From: Pseudogracilibacillus sp037072025 | GTDB lineage: Bacteria; Bacillota; Bacilli; Bacillales; Amphibacillaceae | NCBI RefSeq assembly: GCF_037072025.1 | Contig: NZ_JAXHDD010000016.1 | Coordinates: 16,056 to 80,055 of the forward strand | Length of the DNA: 64,000 bases | Reading direction: 5' to 3' | Shown here: positions 18,501 through 26,900 of the stretch, piece by piece | Layout of the letters: every line of letters begins with the position of its first letter | How positions within the stretch are numbered: position 1 is the stretch's first letter | Translations under genes and position numbers: made by a program | The notes under the pieces: generated by a model | What the model was told of the DNA's origin: nothing | Seen by the model: only the letters and a program-made list of their open reading frames with translations | The model's database searches: none

Positions 18501-19079
18501 GATGCATCCCTTGCTGAAAATCATTCTATTATAGAAAAAATTGTAAAACACGCGTCACCGTATGGACAAATTAAAAAACTACCTGCCTTATCCCAACAGT
18601 TTGATGAGTTGTTTATGGAGATTATTGAAGCGGAATGTGAACCAGTAAAAGCAGCTATTCGTCGAGATAGTGAATTAATCCAAAACGAACTACAAGCCGA
18701 TGCGCAAGCAGCACGTGAATTTGCAGGTACATTTAAAGCACAGTTCTACACACTAGAAGAGCGGCTTGATTCCGTGCAAAACATTTCAGAAGCGATTGCG
18801 ATGGAAGCAGAAAGTGACCGTCTAAAAGTGCGTTGCATGGAGATAATCGATCAATTTATTGAAGAGAGAGAACGTAAAAAAACACCGGTACCAACTGGAG
18901 AAGATGAAAAAGAAAGATATGTTACACCGAAAAGGAAAACAAAAACATTAAGTAAAAATCAAATGATCAAAGGAACACATTCCTTCCAATCAGAAGCGGA
19001 CATTGATTTGTTTTTAGATGATTTACGAAATAAATTAATCGATGAACTTGATGAAAATACGACGATAAATTTAGTATAA
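15531..19079 (+). CDS. brxC: BREX protein BrxC, P-loop ATPase
   Basis: A 1182-residue ATPase of BREX type 1. Walker A GFFGSGKS is at residues 70-77 and a Walker B-like FLIDEVGQYIGDD is near residue 260. The N-terminal MFDRKIDREIKGVIKVGQDD is typical of BrxC/PglY. The second half is long, helical and charged, ending with a basic-acidic linker and FQSEADIDLFLDDLRNKLID. It is required for phage exclusion and for BREX methylation in studied systems. A good GGGGGA ribosome site precedes the ATG. The gene appears intact. Confidence 0.95.
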   Translation: MQIKNMFDRKIDREIKGVIKVGQDDDQNIKQELEEYVVTEELHKHIEQFFAAYRRGLTEPTDKIGVWISGFFGSGKSHFLKILSYLIENREIAGKHAIDYFENKITDKTVLNNLQHAGNVPSDVILFDIDAKSESDSMAGQDSIVIVLNKVFNEMQGFCGAIPWIAEMERKMQKDGTYEAFKNAFQKHSGSAWEDAREDFYYEEDAIIASLIETTQMSEEAARNWFERTEQEYSISIERFASRVKEYIETQEHPNHHVVFLIDEVGQYIGDDSRAMLNLQTIVHELGRQCKGKAWIAVTSQEDIDSVLTVKGSDFSKIQGRFDTKLSLSSAYVDEVIRKRILAKNKAGADTLGEVFHEKQFVLQSVLTFPDSKVEMKQFTDKTDFIDVYPFVPYQFNLLQSVFTAVRIHGASGKHLAEGERSLLSAFQESAIAFSKKEAGTLVPFSSFYETIEQFLDSSIRTVIIRAGKNEQLEAFDVKVLKLLFLIKYVKEIPATLEHIATLLVDHIDTDKLALKGKIEKSLIRLIDQTLIEKHGDEYAFLTNDEQDVNQEIKNIHIDSGNVIEKIGEKIFSEIYPDKKYRYSKQYDFSFNTIIDDRPIGTQSHDIGIRVLTAYADVHLDYNDAELKMMSMRENNVIVKLSQTTDYLDEMESALKIDAYLRMNSGTAISQTIEDIKMKKTRESNERKERVTTYLKAALKDAEIFVKSQQLDIAKKNPIDRINDAFHILIKTEYHKIDYIEKFVQKPTDLENLLTSDQLSMEMLEENKLARNEVNNYITRLSDRNQAMTLKSITTHFEQKPFGWLELDIKALLIELFKEQEIKLHFNSADLKLQDPQFIDYLTKRQYVERVIVKKRERISSILIKNVRDLSTELFNVASLPTDEDNLQEKFKEHLQLELEKIKDLLLNYRHHRYYPGESILQDGQKMMSEILNIQDTTTFYNKVREYRHDLRDFAEDSKEIYHFFKHQRTIFDDAHKRLLIFERNQTFITDASLAENHSIIEKIVKHASPYGQIKKLPALSQQFDELFMEIIEAECEPVKAAIRRDSELIQNELQADAQAAREFAGTFKAQFYTLEERLDSVQNISEAIAMEAESDRLKVRCMEIIDQFIEERERKKTPVPTGEDEKERYVTPKRKTKTLSKNQMIKGTHSFQSEADIDLFLDDLRNKLIDELDENTTINLV

Positions 19080-19086
19080 CAGCTTT

Positions 19087-19110
19087 AGGTAGACATTTGT
19101 CTACCTTTCT
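19087..19110 (+). terminator. Hairpin between brxC and pglX (possible attenuator)
   Basis: A perfect 8-bp stem, AGGTAGAC / GTCTACCT with the tetraloop ATTT, followed by the short pyrimidine run TTCT. The T tract is weak, so partial termination or mRNA processing is more likely than a full stop. It separates the effector ATPase from the methyltransferase and could set their ratio. Confidence 0.45.
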
Positions 19111-19130
19111 ACATACAGGAGGAATTAAAT

Positions 19131-22100
19131 ATGGATAAAGGGGCTATTAAAAAGTTTGCCACGACCGCTCGGATAAAACTACTTGCGGCGGTAAAGCAAC
19201 GCGCTTTTGAGCTTGGCATTACTGAAGATGAAATAAAAGAACCAGATATATTTGAAGACGGCTTTCGGATTAACGATCTTTTTTTTCACAAAAATGAAAT
19301 GGAGCAACGGGATCATCTAATCAAAAAAATAAACCAAACAAGTTTTGAACATGTCATCGATGAAGTCGCCTACACTTGGTTCAACCGCTTCATTGCCATT
19401 CGCTTTATGGAAATAAATGATTATTTGCCAACTGGAGTCAGAATGTTTTCCTCCCTTGAAGCAGGTAAAACAGAACCAGATGCCTTAACAGAAATTGATT
19501 TATTAATCGATGAATTAGATCTCGATAAAAATTATATTTACGAACTGCAAGATGTAAGTGATAATGAAGAATTATTTAAATATATTCTCATCCAACAATG
19601 TAATCAGCTTGGGAAAATGATGCCACTTGTTTTTGAAGAAATTATGGGTTATACAGAACTGCTTCTACCTGATTATTTGTTAGCAGAAGGTTCGGTTATC
19701 CATGATTTAATTTCAATGATCAAAGAAGATGACTGGACAAGAGAAGTTGAAATTGTCGGATGGCTTTATCAATATTACAATGCCGAGAAAAAAGATGAAG
19801 TATTTGCGGCTTTAAGAAAAAACATAAAAATAACGAAAGAAAATATACCCGCAGCTACACAATTGTTTACTCCAAGATGGATCGTCCAATATATGGTCGA
19901 CAATTCCCTTGGACGCTTATGGATCGAATCTCACAATGATGACGAGTTACAAGAAAAGTTGCCTTATTACTTAGAAAGTGCTGAACAACCCGAAGAAGTA
20001 ATAAAAGAGTTAGATAGAATTACAAATAAAAACATCAATCCTGAAACGATCACCTTTTTAGATCCTAGTATGGGTTCAGGACATATTCTCGTCTATGCGT
20101 TTGAAGTTTTATATGAAATTTACTTATCACAAGGATACCGGGATCGCGATATACCAAAACTGATTATAGAAAAAAATTTATACGGACTAGAGATCGATGA
20201 ACGAGCAACACAACTTGCCTATTTTGCGCTAATGATGAAAGGTCGTCAATATAATTCACGAATGTTTGATACTCCTGTTAAATCGAATGTCCTTGCGATT
20301 ACAGAAAGTAATGAAATAACAACAGAGGATATGGCTTTATTTATTGGAGATGATGAAACGTTTCGCGCTGATATTGAAACACTAGTAGAAACATTTATAA
20401 ATGCAAAACTTTTTGGATCAATTATTGAAGTTCCAGACATTGATATTAACAGATTAAGAGAGCGAGTTGCCGTTTTTCATGAACAAGTAGACTCTGATTT
20501 ATTCGCTCTCGAATTTAAGGAGTACACCCTCCCTGTTATTGAACGGTTAATAGATCAAGCAAAATTACTGCAGAAAAAGTACGATATCGTCGTTACAAAC
20601 CCACCGTATATGGGAAGAAAAGGGATGAATCCAGAGTTAGTAAAGTATGTAAGAAAACATTATAAAGACTCCAGTGCAGACCTATTTGCAGTATTTATGG
20701 AGGCTGCAAGTAGCTTTACAAAAGATCATGGATTTCTTGGAATGATTAACCAGCATGCATGGATGTTTTTATCTTCCTATGAAAAGCTGCGAAAACACAT
20801 GTTGTTAAATCACCAAATCTATTCAATGGTCCACTTAGGTACAAGAGCATTTGCCGAAATTGGCGGTGAAGTTGTTCAAACAACTTCATTTGTTATGAGA
20901 AAAGAAGTTATCAAAAATTTTGTAGGTACATATGTAAGATTAACAGATGTAGATAATGCTGAAGAAAAATCGCGTGAGGTTTTTAATACGGAATTATATT
21001 ATCATCGAACACAAGATGGTTTTTCGGATATTCCCGGGTCACCTGTTGCATATTGGGCAAGTGAGAAAGTTAGAAAGCTTTTTCGTGAAAATAAAAAATT
21101 AGGTGAGGTTGGAACTGCAAAAGAAGGTTTGAAGACAGGAAAAAATGATAGATTTTTAAGATTTTGGCATGAAGTAGAGTCGGTAAAAATAGGTGATAAA
21201 TCAAATAGACTGAAGTGGCATTTTATTAATAAAGGTGGACCATATAGAAAATGGTATGGAAATAATGAGTACGTAGTTAACATAGCAAATGACGCTAAGG
21301 AATTACGAGAGTTTAGTAGAGCCTCTTTAAGTAACGAAGCCTTCTATTTTAAAGAAGGTATAACTTGGTCCGATGTTACGTCAGGAAATTTTGGCGCCAG
21401 ATATTCATCGATTAATCAATTATTCGAAACTACGGGACCGACATATTTTATTGATTCCAAGGTAAGTTATGCATTAGCATTAATGAACTCGAATGTTTTT
21501 AATTATTTAACTCCCTTAATAATGAGTACAATGCATTTTAAAAAAGGCGATGTTGAGAAAATGGCTTTTGTATCAACATCACCAGAAAAAACAGAATTTA
21601 TCTCGGAAATCGCAAAACATAATATTTCCCTCTCTAAATCCGATTGGGACTCATTCGAAACTTCTTGGGATTTTAAGTTGCACCCTTTCGTTGAGTTCAA
21701 ACAAGATGCTACGAAACTGGAAGACGCATATAAAAATTGGGAACAAGAAGCAGTGCATCGTTTTGAAACTCTTAAAGCGAATGAGGAAGAATTAAACCGA
21801 ATGTTCATTGATCTTTACGGATTGCAAGATGAGTTAACACCAGAGATTGAGGACAAAGATGTAACGGTGAATAAGGCAGATCAAGAGCGTGATGTAAAGT
21901 CATTTCTCTCCTATCTTGTCGGCATTATGTTCGGTCGTTATAGTTTAGACGAAGAAGGTCTTGTTTTTGCTGGTGGAGAATTTGATTTAAATAACTACGA
22001 GACTTTTAAACCAGATAAAGATAATATTATCCCAATCACAGATGAAATGTACTTTGAAGATGATATTGTCGGTCGGGTAATCAAATTAGTTAAACTCATC

Positions 22101-22640
22101 TTTGGCGAGGAACATATAGAAGAAAATTTAGAATTCATTGCCGATACATTAACAAGAAGACGGAACGAGACTGCAAGAGAACGGATTAGAAGATATTTTC
22201 TAAAAGAATTTTATAAAGACCATGTACGAACCTATCAGAAGCGTCCGATTTATTGGCTCATTGATAGCGGTCGTCAAGATGGATTTAAAGCGTTAGTCTA
22301 TTTACATCGTTACAAACCCGATCTCTTATCACGAGTTCGTACCCAGTATTTACACCCGCAAGTTAAAAAATATGAGGATGAAATCAGCCGGTTGAACTTA
22401 ACGATGGAGTCAGATGTTTCTCAGGCAGAAAAAACAAGAGCAAGAAAAACAAAAGAAAAAATTGAGAAACAAATTTTTGAATGTCAAAGTTACGATCAAG
22501 TCATCGCCCATATGGCACATCAACAAATTGAACTTGATTTAGATGATGGTGTAAAAGTAAACTATGCAAAATTTCAAGGAATCTCCGTCCCACAAGGAGA
22601 AGGAAAACCAGCTTTAAAAGCCAATATCTTTGCGACATAA
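19131..22640 (+). CDS. pglX: BREX-1 adenine-specific DNA methyltransferase PglX
   Basis: A 1169-residue N6-adenine methyltransferase that marks host DNA in BREX. The SAM-binding motif FLDPSMGSGHILVYAFEVLY has its D at residue 311, and the catalytic motif NPPY is at residues 490-493 (IVVTNPPYMGRKG). The C-terminal part holds the target-recognition region and a late coiled coil. The ATG is preceded by AGGAGG at good spacing. The gene appears intact, so host modification should be possible. Confidence 0.95.
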   Translation: MDKGAIKKFATTARIKLLAAVKQRAFELGITEDEIKEPDIFEDGFRINDLFFHKNEMEQRDHLIKKINQTSFEHVIDEVAYTWFNRFIAIRFMEINDYLPTGVRMFSSLEAGKTEPDALTEIDLLIDELDLDKNYIYELQDVSDNEELFKYILIQQCNQLGKMMPLVFEEIMGYTELLLPDYLLAEGSVIHDLISMIKEDDWTREVEIVGWLYQYYNAEKKDEVFAALRKNIKITKENIPAATQLFTPRWIVQYMVDNSLGRLWIESHNDDELQEKLPYYLESAEQPEEVIKELDRITNKNINPETITFLDPSMGSGHILVYAFEVLYEIYLSQGYRDRDIPKLIIEKNLYGLEIDERATQLAYFALMMKGRQYNSRMFDTPVKSNVLAITESNEITTEDMALFIGDDETFRADIETLVETFINAKLFGSIIEVPDIDINRLRERVAVFHEQVDSDLFALEFKEYTLPVIERLIDQAKLLQKKYDIVVTNPPYMGRKGMNPELVKYVRKHYKDSSADLFAVFMEAASSFTKDHGFLGMINQHAWMFLSSYEKLRKHMLLNHQIYSMVHLGTRAFAEIGGEVVQTTSFVMRKEVIKNFVGTYVRLTDVDNAEEKSREVFNTELYYHRTQDGFSDIPGSPVAYWASEKVRKLFRENKKLGEVGTAKEGLKTGKNDRFLRFWHEVESVKIGDKSNRLKWHFINKGGPYRKWYGNNEYVVNIANDAKELREFSRASLSNEAFYFKEGITWSDVTSGNFGARYSSINQLFETTGPTYFIDSKVSYALALMNSNVFNYLTPLIMSTMHFKKGDVEKMAFVSTSPEKTEFISEIAKHNISLSKSDWDSFETSWDFKLHPFVEFKQDATKLEDAYKNWEQEAVHRFETLKANEEELNRMFIDLYGLQDELTPEIEDKDVTVNKADQERDVKSFLSYLVGIMFGRYSLDEEGLVFAGGEFDLNNYETFKPDKDNIIPITDEMYFEDDIVGRVIKLVKLIFGEEHIEENLEFIADTLTRRRNETARERIRRYFLKEFYKDHVRTYQKRPIYWLIDSGRQDGFKALVYLHRYKPDLLSRVRTQYLHPQVKKYEDEISRLNLTMESDVSQAEKTRARKTKEKIEKQIFECQSYDQVIAHMAHQQIELDLDDGVKVNYAKFQGISVPQGEGKPALKANIFAT

Positions 22641-22708
22641 AAATATTGGGTTTTATTGGAATTGTCCCTTCCTTTTACCTCTAATATAGTTTGTAATAAA
22701 TCCTAGAA

Positions 22709-22736
22709 ACCCATTTCCTAGAAATGAGAAATGGGT
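22709..22736. promoter_or_regulatory. Palindrome upstream of the antitoxin gene
   Basis: ACCCATTTC, a 10-nt loop, GAAATGGGT: a perfect 9-bp inverted repeat without a following T tract. It lies between pglX and the antitoxin gene, a plausible operator for AbrB-type autoregulation. A second perfect 12-bp palindrome, TCCTTTAAAGGA (22781-22792), covers the antitoxin ribosome binding site. Confidence 0.4.
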
Positions 22737-22802
22737 GTCGGATTACAGAGGGAGAAATATACTACGTTAGAGGTCAAATTTCCTTTAAAGGAGAAGAATG
22801 AG

Positions 22803-23159
22803 ATGGCTAATAAGGATGTTAAGAAAATATCTGTTTCTGGTAAACGACAAATGACTATCCCCAAACAATTTTATGATGAATTACAGATAGGTAGCGAAGT
22901 AACATGTCAAATTGTCGATGGTACCCTCGTTATTACACCAGTTCGAGAGACGTTAGATTTTAGTGACTTTATTTTGAAGGATTTAGTTATGGAAGGATAT
23001 GAAGGCGATGAGTTGATTAAAGAATTTAAATACCGGAAGTCACAAATAAATGGAGCCCTTCTTAAAATGATTGATGATGCCAAGAATTATGATTATAAAT
23101 CATATGCTAGCGCTGAAGAGCTTTTTAATGTTTTGGACGATGAGGACGAAGATGAGTGA
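22803..23159 (+). CDS. AbrB/MazE-type antitoxin inside the BREX operon
   Basis: A 118-residue protein with an N-terminal SpoVT/AbrB swapped-hairpin DNA-binding domain, KKISVSGKRQMTIPKQFYDE and IGSEVTCQIVDGTLVITPV. An acidic, helical C-terminus (ending VLDDEDEDE) probably binds the toxin. I chose the ATG at 22803 because AGGAG lies upstream and the AbrB domain starts there; an ORF extension to 22731 lacks support. Its 3' end overlaps the toxin gene by 8 nt. A diverged, broken copy of the same pair lies at 27714-28137, again just before a pglZ fragment. Confidence 0.85.
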   Translation: MANKDVKKISVSGKRQMTIPKQFYDELQIGSEVTCQIVDGTLVITPVRETLDFSDFILKDLVMEGYEGDELIKEFKYRKSQINGALLKMIDDAKNYDYKSYASAEELFNVLDDEDEDE

Positions 23160-23430
23160 TTTTCAAATTCATTTACTTCCAGGGGCACGGAAATATTTAA
23201 AATCATTAAAAAAGAATAAGCACTTACGTAATAAATTTCAAATAGTTATAGATGAACTCCGGAAAAACCCTTTTCTAGGAGAAGAAAAGAAAGGAGATTT
23301 AGCTGGAGTTTTTACTATTGACTTTACGTACAATAAAACAGTTTATGAATTAGCTTATTTTATTGTTCAAAAGCAAGACGGACAATATATCTTTGTTATT
23401 TTAGCAGGTACAAGAGATAAGCTTTTATAA
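23152..23430 (+). CDS. RelE/ParE-family toxin inside the BREX operon
   Basis: A 92-residue RelE/ParE-superfamily protein: MSDFQIHLLPGARKYLKSLK, LRNKFQIVIDELRKNPFLGE, then ELAYFIVQKQDGQYIFVILA and TRDKLL. RelE toxins cut mRNA at the ribosome and ParE toxins poison gyrase; sequence alone does not tell which applies. It overlaps the antitoxin gene by 8 nt in the usual antitoxin-first order. Its place between pglX and pglZ suggests co-expression with BREX, as an addiction module or as a back-up abortive response. Confidence 0.85.
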   Translation: MSDFQIHLLPGARKYLKSLKKNKHLRNKFQIVIDELRKNPFLGEEKKGDLAGVFTIDFTYNKTVYELAYFIVQKQDGQYIFVILAGTRDKLL

Positions 23431-23500
23431 AGAATTAAAGCGGTATCTTAAATCATTGTCATAGCGAGGTGAAAGTTGCAACCGTATTTTGCAACGGTAT

Positions 23501-26041
23501 ATGAATGTTATTGATGTACAAAGTATTTTAAATGAATTATTTGAAGAAGAGTTAACGAATGATCGTGATCGTCATATTATATTCTGGTACGATGAAGCAG
23601 CTGAATTTATAGATGAAGTGGATAAGTTGGAACTCGATGGTGTTCGCATCTTGAAATTTTCAGCCCATAATTTATTTGCAACGAAATATGAACTAGAAGT
23701 AAATGATCTTACCTCCCATTTTCTTTTGTACACAAATAGTCAAAAGCCAGCTCCCCGTGAAGATTGGCTATTTAATTTATATAAATTAGGTTCTGAATTT
23801 ACCGCAGATAAGATTACTATTTTTATGCGAAAATTGGGATTGGAAGATGATAGACTAAGACCGGTATTTATGGAATATGGGCAGTTTTTTAATAGCAATG
23901 CTAGATTTGAGAGTTTTAGAAAATATCCAGTAGACGTATACACGGAAGAATCAATAGACCTAAATGTACTAAGTGTCTTAACACGAAGTCGTATAAATAC
24001 AATGGACGAAATTTTAAAAGCACTATTTGCTTCTGAACAATCGGGTGAATATGAAGCATGGAAGATGATTAAAAAGTTTGGTAATGAAGAAAAGTTTTGG
24101 GCTTTGGTTGAGAAATATTATGGGTACACACTTGAAGAAAAATCTTTGCAATCCTTACTAACCTTTTTTATGATGACCTATGTGACAGAACAAAATGTCG
24201 ATATCAATTACCCAAAAACTTGGACAGAATTCGTAAGTCCTCGTCCGACTAATGCGATTGTATTCATGAATCAGTGGATGAATCACCGAAAAGACCGGTT
24301 GATTTTTAATGCTTTATCTGACCAAATTTCTCATCTTTCAAAAATAGAAATGCATATTAAAGAATGGGACATCCATGAGTTATCTGCTTTTGATGCTTTT
24401 CGAATTTTTGATGAGCGAATCATCGAATTTATTGCAGATCAACTAACGAATAAAGTTGGGCATTATGAAGATTATGAAGAGTTAATCATGAAACGGCGAA
24501 AAAAACATTGGTATCCAGAATATAAAGATGAATATGAAGCATTAATGCAAGCAGCAATATTTTTTGAACTAGTGGACAAGCTCGATCAATTTATTCCAGA
24601 AGAGCAAGCCACAACTATTTTCCATTCCTATGTGAACACGTACTATAAATTAGACACGTATTACCGGAAATTTTATATCGCTTATGATAATTTAACGGCA
24701 AAAGAACCACTCAGAAATGTACGAGAATTACTAGAATCTACCTACACGAATTGGTTCGTTCAAGAATTGGCGATCAAATGGGTGAGTGGTTTAGAGCGTG
24801 CAGGCGATTCTTGGTTTTTACCACAAATTAAAAAGCAATCTGATTTTTATGATGAATGGGTAAAATCCTATGTTGATAATGATCAACGTGTTTTTGTCAT
24901 TATCTCTGATGCACTCCGTTTTGAGGTAGCAAAGGAATTAATGGAGACGTTAAACAGTGAGCGAAAAGCTTCGACTGAGTTAACAGCTGTACAAGGTGTT
25001 CTCCCTTCATACACAGCACTTGGCATGGCTAGTTTACTGCCACATAAATCCTTAACAATTTCAAATGATGGAGAAGTTTTTGTTGATGGAATAAGAGCAT
25101 CTAGTACAAAAAATCGCAATACAATATTACAAAAGTACGAAACCGAATCAGTCGCTTTTACATTTGAGGAACTAAGTGCAATGGGTCGGGCGTCGTTACG
25201 TGAAGCTTGCTCAGGGTTAAAAGTTGTCTATATTTATCATAATGCGATCGATGCTATTGGAGATAACCCGGCAACAGAAAGAGATGTTTTTTCAAGTACT
25301 GAAAATGCAATGAATGATATCAGTGTACTAATCAACCGACTTGTAAATAATCTCAGCGCTTCAAATATATTAATAACAGCAGATCACGGATTTGTTTATC
25401 AACGGGATAAGTTAAATATAAGCCAGCTTACTTCCAAGCAAACGGAAGATAGTATCATAACGAACCGACGTTTTATTTTGTCTGAGAAAAATAACCAAAT
25501 GGAGGGAACTCTCTCCTACCGCATGGATGAGATGCTGCAAGACGAACAAATAAAATACGTAACAGTTCCTAAAGGAGCAAATAGATTCCAAGTTCAAGGT
25601 TCTGGAGCTAATTTTGTTCATGGAGGAGCGATGTTACAGGAAATCGTTATTCCCGTAATTACGTTTAAAAATGATCGAAGTAAATCGAACAGGCATGTCG
25701 TACGCCATGTAGATGTGAAACTAACTAGTCCAACTAGAAAGATTACTAGTGAGGAAATGTATGTAGAGTTTTTCCAAACGTCAGCAATTGAAGAAAAGAC
25801 ATTGCCTTTACATTTACGTGCATATTTTGTTGATGAAGATGGAGATGATATTTCAAACGAATGTCGGATCATTGCAGATTCAAAAGCGGATGAAGCATAT
25901 GAAAGAACGTGGAAAGAGAGGTTTATCTTTAAATCCATTTCCTACGATCGGACTAAAAATTATTACCTAATTCTAGAGGATGAAAATGGAGCTATTTATG
26001 AACGCTATCCATTTACGATCGATATAATCCCTATAGTATAA
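23501..26041 (+). CDS. pglZ: BREX-1 protein PglZ (alkaline phosphatase superfamily)
   Basis: About 846 residues, the last BREX core gene here. The PglZ domain shows RVFVIISDALRFEVAKELME (nucleophile region) and ILITADHGFVYQRDKL (metal-binding DHG). PglZ is a metal-dependent nuclease/phosphatase-like core protein. I prefer the ATG at 23501 (MNVIDVQSILNELFEEEL), since the broken copy at 28139 also begins at IDVQNILNDLF; a TTG at 23489 is possible, and no strong ribosome site is visible for either. A terminator follows at once and no brxL gene is seen, although brxL normally comes next in type 1 BREX. Confidence 0.94.
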   Translation: MNVIDVQSILNELFEEELTNDRDRHIIFWYDEAAEFIDEVDKLELDGVRILKFSAHNLFATKYELEVNDLTSHFLLYTNSQKPAPREDWLFNLYKLGSEFTADKITIFMRKLGLEDDRLRPVFMEYGQFFNSNARFESFRKYPVDVYTEESIDLNVLSVLTRSRINTMDEILKALFASEQSGEYEAWKMIKKFGNEEKFWALVEKYYGYTLEEKSLQSLLTFFMMTYVTEQNVDINYPKTWTEFVSPRPTNAIVFMNQWMNHRKDRLIFNALSDQISHLSKIEMHIKEWDIHELSAFDAFRIFDERIIEFIADQLTNKVGHYEDYEELIMKRRKKHWYPEYKDEYEALMQAAIFFELVDKLDQFIPEEQATTIFHSYVNTYYKLDTYYRKFYIAYDNLTAKEPLRNVRELLESTYTNWFVQELAIKWVSGLERAGDSWFLPQIKKQSDFYDEWVKSYVDNDQRVFVIISDALRFEVAKELMETLNSERKASTELTAVQGVLPSYTALGMASLLPHKSLTISNDGEVFVDGIRASSTKNRNTILQKYETESVAFTFEELSAMGRASLREACSGLKVVYIYHNAIDAIGDNPATERDVFSSTENAMNDISVLINRLVNNLSASNILITADHGFVYQRDKLNISQLTSKQTEDSIITNRRFILSEKNNQMEGTLSYRMDEMLQDEQIKYVTVPKGANRFQVQGSGANFVHGGAMLQEIVIPVITFKNDRSKSNRHVVRHVDVKLTSPTRKITSEEMYVEFFQTSAIEEKTLPLHLRAYFVDEDGDDISNECRIIADSKADEAYERTWKERFIFKSISYDRTKNYYLILEDENGAIYERYPFTIDIIPIV

Positions 26042-26050
26042 AAATTTTAA

Positions 26051-26082
26051 ACGAGCACCTCTTATGGAGATGCTCGTTTTTA
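26051..26082 (+). terminator. Terminator of the BREX operon
   Basis: ACGAGCACCTC, loop TTATG, GAGATGCTCGT and then Ts, with one mismatch in the stem. It begins 10 nt after the pglZ stop and closes the operon where brxL would be expected. Confidence 0.8.
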
Positions 26083-26098
26083 CTAAACGTCTTTTTAT

Positions 26099-26200
26099 TT
26101 TTTCGTACAGAAATTTTTCAACAAAAACTAGTGTATCAACATTTGCCCCAAAAAGGAACTGTTTAGGGAATAAATCATAAATATGCTATAATAATTTAAG
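26099..26200 (+). repeat. Promoter-containing repeat, copy A (upstream of the recombinase-like gene)
   Basis: About 100 bp, including ACAAAAACTAGTGTATCA, CCCAAAAAGGAACTGTTTAG and a TATAAT -10 box (26187-26192). A copy with roughly 80% identity by eye lies at 36777-36875. Here it supplies the promoter of the gene at 26223. Confidence 0.75.
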
Positions 26201-26222
26201 TATTTTTAAAAAGGAGTTTAAC

Positions 26223-26765
26223 ATGTTAATCGGGTATATAAGGCCATTACAGGATGACCTGGAATGCGAAGAACAAAAAAATCAATTACTGAAAAATAAC
26301 TGCGAGAAAATTATTCAGGAATCACATGCCTCAGCTAAAATAAGAACTGAATTAGAACGTCTGATGGGGATGATTACTGAACAAGATACAATTGTTGTGA
26401 CTAAGTTGTATGTATTAGCGGATTCCACTCACCATTTGGTTGAATTAATGGAGGAAATAGAAAGAAAAAGAGCCTTTTTTATTTCTGTCGATGAAAAAAT
26501 TGATACGAGTAAAAAAGAAGGCTATCCTTTCAGCTATATCGTAAAACATGTAGCCAACTTTCAAAGCGAAGTAATAAGTGAAAAAACGAAAAAAGGAATG
26601 AATAAAGCGAAACAAAAAGGGATTTCAACAGGTCGGCCGAGAAAACCGGATGAAAAGGTGCAGCGAGCCATTCTCATGTATAAGAGTAAAAAATACACAT
26701 TAAAAGAAATTAGAGAAGAAACAGGGATAAGCAAATCAACGTTATATCGTTACTTGGAAAATTAA
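26223..26765 (+). CDS. Serine-recombinase-like protein without the catalytic residues
   Basis: A 180-residue protein built like a small resolvase/invertase: an N-terminal resolvase fold starting MLIGYIRPLQDD, a linker EKTKKGMNKAKQKGISTGRP and a C-terminal helix-turn-helix TLKEIREETGISKSTLYRYL. Active members begin with GYxRVST and carry LDRLxR; here the nucleophilic serine is replaced (YIRPLQ) and the arginine motif reads KLYVLADS. It is therefore unlikely to recombine DNA and may act as a DNA-binding regulator. It has its own promoter (copy A repeat) and an AAGGAG ribosome site. Confidence 0.8.
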   Translation: MLIGYIRPLQDDLECEEQKNQLLKNNCEKIIQESHASAKIRTELERLMGMITEQDTIVVTKLYVLADSTHHLVELMEEIERKRAFFISVDEKIDTSKKEGYPFSYIVKHVANFQSEVISEKTKKGMNKAKQKGISTGRPRKPDEKVQRAILMYKSKKYTLKEIREETGISKSTLYRYLEN

Positions 26766-26900
26766 CAGATTAAAAATACCGAAAAATAAATAAGACACTC
26801 GGTATTTCTAATTCCTAATTTTTAAAAAAATAAATATAATCTTGACCCTTCTCAGGAGAGAGGCGCTAGAAAGATAGCGATTTAGGGCTAATCGTGCTCC

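Noticed and set aside
22731..22802. N-terminal extension of the antitoxin (start at 22731)
   Set aside because: It would cover the palindromic leader and ribosome binding site, and the AbrB domain begins only after the ATG at 22803.
23071..23151. Longer toxin reading frame beginning inside the antitoxin gene
   Set aside because: The RelE family N-terminus starts at the ATG at 23152, and the decayed copy at 27918 begins at the same place.
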